This document shows, piece after piece, positions 39,196 to 64,000 of a stretch of DNA of 64,000 bases; position 1 is the first letter of the stretch, and each line of letters opens with the position of its first letter. Made by a program: the position numbers and the translations under genes. Source of the DNA: Gordionus sp. m RMFG-2023 (Eukaryota > Nematomorpha > Gordioida > Chordodea > Parachordodidae); the NCBI RefSeq assembly GCF_954871325.1, contig NC_088777.1:52824002-52888001 (forward strand), in the 5' to 3' direction. The notes below the pieces were generated by a model. That model was not told the origin of the DNA and ran no database searches. It saw only the letters and a list, made by a program, of their open reading frames with translations.

Positions 39196-39607
39196 TAATA
39201 AATTTAAATCTTAGTTGGGATTTCTACCAAGATAATTGCAATTGGTAAAAAACTCTTTCAAAATAATAATTTTGTATAATGGTGAAGAAAAGCGTTTTTG
39301 TGAGTTACTAAATCAGGATAAACTCTATCCGTTGAACTTTCTGTTCGATAGAAAGTAATCGTTAGGGGAGTTTAGGTTGGATAATAAAGTATCGTTTAAT
39401 AAGGTGTAATAGAGCTAAGATGGTGACAAGGTAGATTAAGATTTCGGCTGGAATCAGAAACCCGCAAAGATCCAATTTTTACGTCCGATCCAAATATTTA
39501 TAATTCCGCTTATTTTTACATAATTTTTGCTCTGGGATGGAGGAACTGTGAGAAGTAAACGAATGTCACACGATCTAATAAACGAGATTTCAATTGGCTA
39601 ATTAACA

Positions 39608-39912
39608 TTCGGAAACCGGCAGGTACCTGGGCCGGGCCAAAAAATTTTTGTTAAAAAAATACCCGAGCCGGGTCGAATATTTTAAAACCGAATATTTTAA
39701 AACCGAATATTTTAAAACCGAATATTTTAAAACCGAATATTTTAAAACCAAATATTTTAAAACCGAATATTTTAAAACCGAATATTTTAAAACCGAATAT
39801 TTTAAAACCAAATATTTTAAAACCGAATATTTTAAAACCGAATGCTATTTCCTACAAAAATAAGCAAAATAAAGCCGTGCCGTGCATAATGGTACCTCTG
39901 CTGGTCTTTGAT
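39608..39912. mobile_element. GC-rich-ended short element expanded by an internal minisatellite
   Basis: Ends carry ACCGGCAGGTACCTGGGCCG and its imperfect inverse around GGTACCTCTGCTGGTC, the signature of the CAGAGACCTGCAG/GGCCCGGCC family seen elsewhere in the window. Its centre has been expanded by an 11-copy 15-bp repeat (39676-39840). Confidence 0.6.
39676..39840. repeat. 11 x 15-bp minisatellite (AATATTTTAAAACCG)
   Basis: Eleven units with no length change. Units 5 and 9 end in CCA instead of CCG, so the block 39721-39780 is identical to 39781-39840: a 60-bp higher-order unit. Both strands look open because 15 is a multiple of 3; neither is a gene. Confidence 0.95.
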
Positions 39913-40556
39913 TAATATCATTTTACATTTATTCTATAAAAGAGTTTTTATTGATTTTCTAAATCATACTATTTAACCGGCCCGCTTCGGTTATGTCTTA
40001 CAGATATCCGGCTCTGGAATATTATGTTTATGTTTATTTTTTTTAATTTTAAATTTCTGCATTTTTTTTTTAAAAAAAAATGAACTTTTTTGAGTTAAGA
40101 ATTCACATTTATAATATTTATATTTGCGGGGCACGTGAATTACAGAACATTCCCAAATGCAAATCTTTTAATAAAATAATAAATAAATGAAAAATATAAA
40201 AATATAAAAATATAAAAATTCTAAGAGAAAAAGGACACGTTTTTTTTTAATATTCAAATTAATTTTATTTTATTTTTTAAATCAAATTTCTTTTTATAAA
40301 ATAAATATTAAAAAAATAATTTAAAAAAAAGGTATAATCATTTTCGAAAACGATAAAATATCACGTTATCTATGCCGATCATATTAAATGGTCTTTTTAA
40401 AAAAAATTATTTCAAATGGTTATTTACAAGTATAGTAAACCAAGTTTGAAAGAAAGATTCTAACTGCTTGCAATCTAATATAATTCCAAGGAATACTCTA
40501 CTCATGGATTTTGATCTTTTTTTGACAAGGGTCATTCTAAGATTACGCCTAATATA

Positions 40557-40893
40557 TTAGTGATCTGCATCGGACCTAATTTTTCAAGCCCGACCTGGCC
40601 CGAAATTTATTTTATAAAGTTTTGCCCGGCCCGGCCCGAATTTATTTTAAATATAGAAACGAATTTTTATAATTACTCAAAATAAATTATATTATGTTAT
40701 TTGACATCTACTTTCATAAAATCACATTTTATTTTACATAAAAAATTCAACATAAAATTGATAAAATTAGATTCATTTTAAAAAATTTCTAAGGCCCGAC
40801 ACGACCGGCCCGGATTTTCTTAAAAAATATTCGGCCCGCCGGGTTCGGGCCGGGTACGGACCGGTTTTACTTTTGCGGATCTCTATAATATAT
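40557..40893. mobile_element. GC-rich-ended terminal-inverted-repeat element, about 335 bp
   Basis: One end reads TGATCTGCATCGGACCTAAT and TTTTTCAAGCCCG; the other GGGCCGGGTACGGACC and GCGGATCTCTA. Its whole length matches, in inverse orientation, the element at 59722-60047, including the AT-rich middle. It has no coding capacity. Confidence 0.65.
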
Positions 40894-41411
40894 ATTACAT
40901 GACTTGCATCCTTAAATTTAAACATTTTTTTTACTCGGATATATAATTATTATAATATTATTAAATTAAAACTATTAAGAATGGATTGAATTACCCCCCC
41001 CCCCCAACTTCCTTCCATTTTTCTCATTCCATTTAAATAAGAAAATATTATTTTTTTTTTAAAAAAAAGAATCTTTTGTCATTTTTAATATTGTAATTAT
41101 AAATAATATTAAAACTTATTTCATGATTTATTATAATAAATATAAAATATTTATAAAATTAAATTAATTTTTTTATATATAATTTTCTTATTTAAAAATA
41201 TTATATATTTTTTTTCAATTTTTTATAAGAAAGATAAAAAATAATTTTTTTTTTTTTAAAATTAATTTAAAAGAAAAACGTTTTAAAAATTATAAAAATA
41301 TATACTTAATTATTTTTATTTTATTTTTAAATATATATATAAAAAAGGTGAATAATTATTTTATTGGTCGATTTTTAACATGGGATTCGCATTTGATGAT
41401 AATAAACTGAG

Positions 41412-60862
<19,451 letters not shown>

Positions 60863-61028
60863 TGGACCTTGCATGTCATTTAATGTACAATATCGAATAA
60901 CAAACCATGAAGAAGATATGTAGGAGTCTTTTTAGGAAAAAAATATGAATTTCTTTCTTATTTAAAAAAAAAATGATATTATTGACATTTTTTCATTTGT
61001 CATCTAGATTACATATATTTTTTATAAC

Positions 61029-61034
61029 AATAAA
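61029..61034 (+). promoter_or_regulatory. Possible polyadenylation signal of the ZP gene
   Basis: AATAAA 167 bases after the TGA, followed by a T/A-rich stretch. In DNA this AT-rich the hexamer is common by chance, so support is only positional. Confidence 0.35.
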
Positions 61035-61292
61035 CATGTTTTAAAAAAAAAATGAAGCATTATTATTATATATACCTATATTTTAAAAGTAGAAAAACTT
61101 ATACTTTAACCTGATAGTTATTAGTTTACTTTTATATTCAATTTTATTTTTTAACAAATGGTAAAATTCTTCAACACATTCAATTGTTATTTTTTTTAGT
61201 TAAGATAAGATATCAAACTGTAATGAGAAAATAGAAACTATAATAATAGAGTAATATAGTAATATAGATAACTTGAAATCTCACATTAGCAC

Positions 61293-61491
61293 CAATGACA
61301 TATAATAATACCTAGGCTTACGATGCAGTCATAATAATGCACAAAGCGACGTTAAATTGCAAATCAGCTGGATAAAAAAAATTTTAAATAAGGATATGGG
61401 TAATCAAAATGGCGTCCCCAGCTGTTTTCATTGATGTGTAAACTTTTTAATGAATGAATGGTCGGTCTAGGTATTTGATTTTATGTCATTG
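61293..61491. mobile_element. Family D element with perfect 8-bp target duplication
   Basis: Starts CAATGACATATAATAATACC and ends with its inverse (GGTATTTGATTTTATGTCAT plus TG). ATTAGCAC flanks it at 61285-61292 and 61492-61499. It shares AATCAGCTGG and AATGGCG inner blocks with 46481-46793. Confidence 0.85.
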
Positions 61492-61910
61492 ATTAGCACT
61501 AGCAAAATGAAAATCATTCCTCTTTTAAAAATGGGCAGCTAGAACTCATCCAAAATGACCTTGCATTACCAATTTATTTATATCGGAAGATTCTCTGCGC
61601 AAAATGAAACGAAAAGGGCATTCAACTTTTTCTTGTTTTTAGGAAATTTTGTAATCTGGTAGTGAACCTAAAGGTTCTGAGAAAACACAGTGATCATGAC
61701 CCTCTTCAAGAAACTTTGGGGTCCTATATCAAAATACGAACCTATGAACCTTAGCATAATTATAAAACTTAAATTTCCTTAAAATAGAGGAATTGGCGGG
61801 GAAAAAAAAATTCAGGAATATTTGCAACACACTCAAGTTTGTTTATATTGTTTTCAAATTTTGCTAATATTAAACGCGCGAATGCGATTTTTTTTTTAAT
61901 GGCCCCGAAG

Positions 61911-62152
<242 letters not shown>

Positions 62153-62367
62153 TTTTAATTTTTTTTTATAGTTAATATTATTGCATTACAGTTTATCAAA
62201 TTAGGGTATTTAAAATTTACTTTTGCTATTCGAAAGCAAATTTTAAAAAAAACTATTTTTACCCCATAGACATTTTTATGGAGGTCTTATTTAAAGAAGC
62301 GTTTTTTTTTCTTCTAACATTCGAAATCGGTCAGTTAGAGAAGTATAAAATAGTGGGATGCTTGGAA

Positions 62368-62729
62368 CCCTGTCGTTAAACAGGCTGGATTTTTAGAAAC
62401 GACTATACCCAATATTACCAGAGTTGTTAAAGGATCTAGATACAAGTATCTAGATCCTGTATCTAGATATAAAAATGGGGTATCTGTATCTAGATAGATT
62501 TTTGATTAAAATATCTGTATCTAGATATCATTTAGACCATGTATATCTAGATCCATTTAAAAGTATCTTTTAACAACTCTGAATATTACGCAAGTCAGGA
62601 TATTTTGCTCGTAGACGCCCGAAAATTTTTGGACGTCTATTAAGGAAATCTGGGGACTTGCACGACTATTTTTGTGTCTAAAATATTTGGTTAGCGGTTT
62701 TTTAAAAATTGAGCGGTTTAACAACAATG
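62368..62729. mobile_element. Family A MITE split by a family B MITE
   Basis: The outer left part (CCCTGTCGTTAAACAGGC) and outer right part (AATATTTGGTTAGCGG and GGTTTAACAACAATG) belong to family A. The flanks GCTTGGAA and GCTTGGGG match at six of eight. A family B copy occupies 62419-62581. Confidence 0.65.
62419..62581. mobile_element. Family B hAT-like MITE nested in a family A MITE, perfect 8-bp target duplication
   Basis: Starts CAGAGTTGTTAAAGGATCTA and ends CTTTTAACAACTCTG. AATATTAC flanks it at 62411-62418 and 62582-62589, and the duplication falls within the family A sequence. 163 bp. Confidence 0.88.
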
Positions 62730-62759
62730 GCTTGGGGTAAATTGGTATAAATATGGCGA

Positions 62760-64000
62760 AACCTCTAGTTTTTCAACCAATCGTATTAGGTCGAAAAACG
62801 CGATAATGTTTTTTAAAAAAAAAATAAAATAAAAAGCTAGATATCGGGAATAGTTCGATTAGTTGTCCTTATATAAAAAAAAAATGTACTAAAATTTCGG
62901 TTATAAAAGAACATTTTAGGAATACCCTAAAATAATTCGTTAGTAGATAAGAACAGGGGTTATATGACAGATGTTTTACTAATTATATCATTCTTATTCA
63001 TAGGCGTTGCGGAAGGGGTGGGAGGAGGGTGGAGGGAGTGAGGAAAAATTTTCCTCAAACACACATCTCACCCCCTAACTGTCACAAAAATATATTATAC
63101 AAATATATCATTATAAACAAGAATTCAAAATAAGAAATTAGTAAAAAAAATTAATAACTCTTTAATATAACGAAACTATAATTCGACAATTTTTAAGAAG
63201 AAAAAACTAAGATAATTTTTTAAAAAAGTCGAACATAGCTATAGGCCTAAAATAAACCCTAAGAAACCTCCAATAAAATCTATGGGAGGAAAACCCTCTA
63301 AGAATAGTCCTAGCAGAATCACCCCGACTACCGCCTATGATTCTATCAGCGGAAATTGAAAAAATCGCGTTTTTTATATTTGTGAGACAATACTTAGGAC
63401 TTAAGTGAAAGTCGCCTTTTTTTTTACTATTTACCAACGATCCTGGGGTAAGATGGCTAGCCCTCCGGGGTATATCGAATTTAACCCCATAAAGTATATA
63501 TTTTTTTAATGTTTATCTAAACCAAAATTATAAATTTCTAGAAACAATCGGCCTTCGTAGTAAACACACAAAACAGATCATTACTGGCATAAAAAGAATA
63601 AGTCCATTCTGGACAATCAGTGCATTATATCACATATTCGCCAATTTTTACCGAATGATATTATTTTTATGCCCCTCCCACAAATTTTTTTATAACCTGC
63701 CCTCCTAATTAATATAATTGGCCAAATCATCAAAACTAGCTTAGAAAAAATTATCTCCTACCCCCCTTTCACCTCTATTTCCGCCTACCTCCCTTCCACT
63801 CTTAATATAATGAAGATCTCGCGTCATCCGCGTCAGAAGTGTCCGTTATTCTATCATGATTAGATAGTGGGTTGGCTATAGAGCCATGAACTATTCAGAA
63901 ACTTATATCAGCATTTTGGTTAGGGTTAGGAATAAATCAGCCAAACAATTTGATATCTAGAAAACGATCGTTACAAAATATAATCGGTAAAAATGTCAGG
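62760..64000. other. Stretch without a recognised gene
   Basis: No convincing open frame on either strand. A G-rich patch (63001-63045) follows CATAGGCGTTGCGG and could be a transposon edge. The minus-strand 76-residue frame at 63207-63437 matches nothing I know. Confidence 0.4.

Noticed and set aside
39602-39863. YSVLK and YFKTE repeat proteins on opposite strands
   Set aside because: Both come from the 15-bp minisatellite, whose period keeps every frame constant.

Overview
The window is AT-rich, intron-bearing animal DNA, crowded with microsatellites and with DNA transposons and retroelements, mostly short or broken. It has no bacterial operons and no viral gene blocks. An animal source is indicated by a zona pellucida (ZP) domain gene with consistent GT-AG exon phases, by secreted glycoprotein genes with short exons, and by LINE and Ty3/Gypsy remnants. 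I cannot fix the phylum from sequence alone.

Left part (about 0.2-28.1 kb). Two inverted arms, about 0.3-8.4 kb and 22.6-28.1 kb, each carry a copy of a multi-exon gene for an N-glycosylated protein that I do not recognise. The left copy (minus strand) reads cleanly through seven exons. The right copy keeps every splice site but is broken in one exon. A third, decayed copy lies at 14.5-17.9 kb, a fragment at 21.6-22.0 kb and a distant relic near 39 kb. Both arms end in the same ATTCT pentanucleotide array: decayed on the left, apparently perfect on the right. The left arm carries a Mutator-type (MULE) transposon with a perfect 9-bp target duplication, and the other copies show the empty site. 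Between the arms lie a broken RTE-clade LINE, part of a second LINE-like family and a Ty3/Gypsy fossil split by a hAT-type element.

Middle part (28-41 kb). This holds a second, longer copy of the LINE-like family, a tRNA-derived SINE, low-complexity repeats, a palindromic MITE-like repeat, and a gene for a secreted, repeat-rich, heavily N-glycosylated protein (minus strand, 37.1-37.8 kb).

Right part (41.4-60.9 kb). One plus-strand gene of 14 exons is reconstructed here. Every splice phase agrees and the product is 728 residues. It has a signal peptide, a conserved invertebrate ectodomain (GCNHT and DSDGD motifs), a complete ZP domain, a furin-type RMKR site and a C-terminal membrane segment with almost no tail. 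Its introns are packed with several families of short hAT-like terminal-inverted-repeat elements, some with 8-bp target duplications and one nested in another. The last 3 kb hold a large CTTT array, more of these elements and nothing I recognise as coding.
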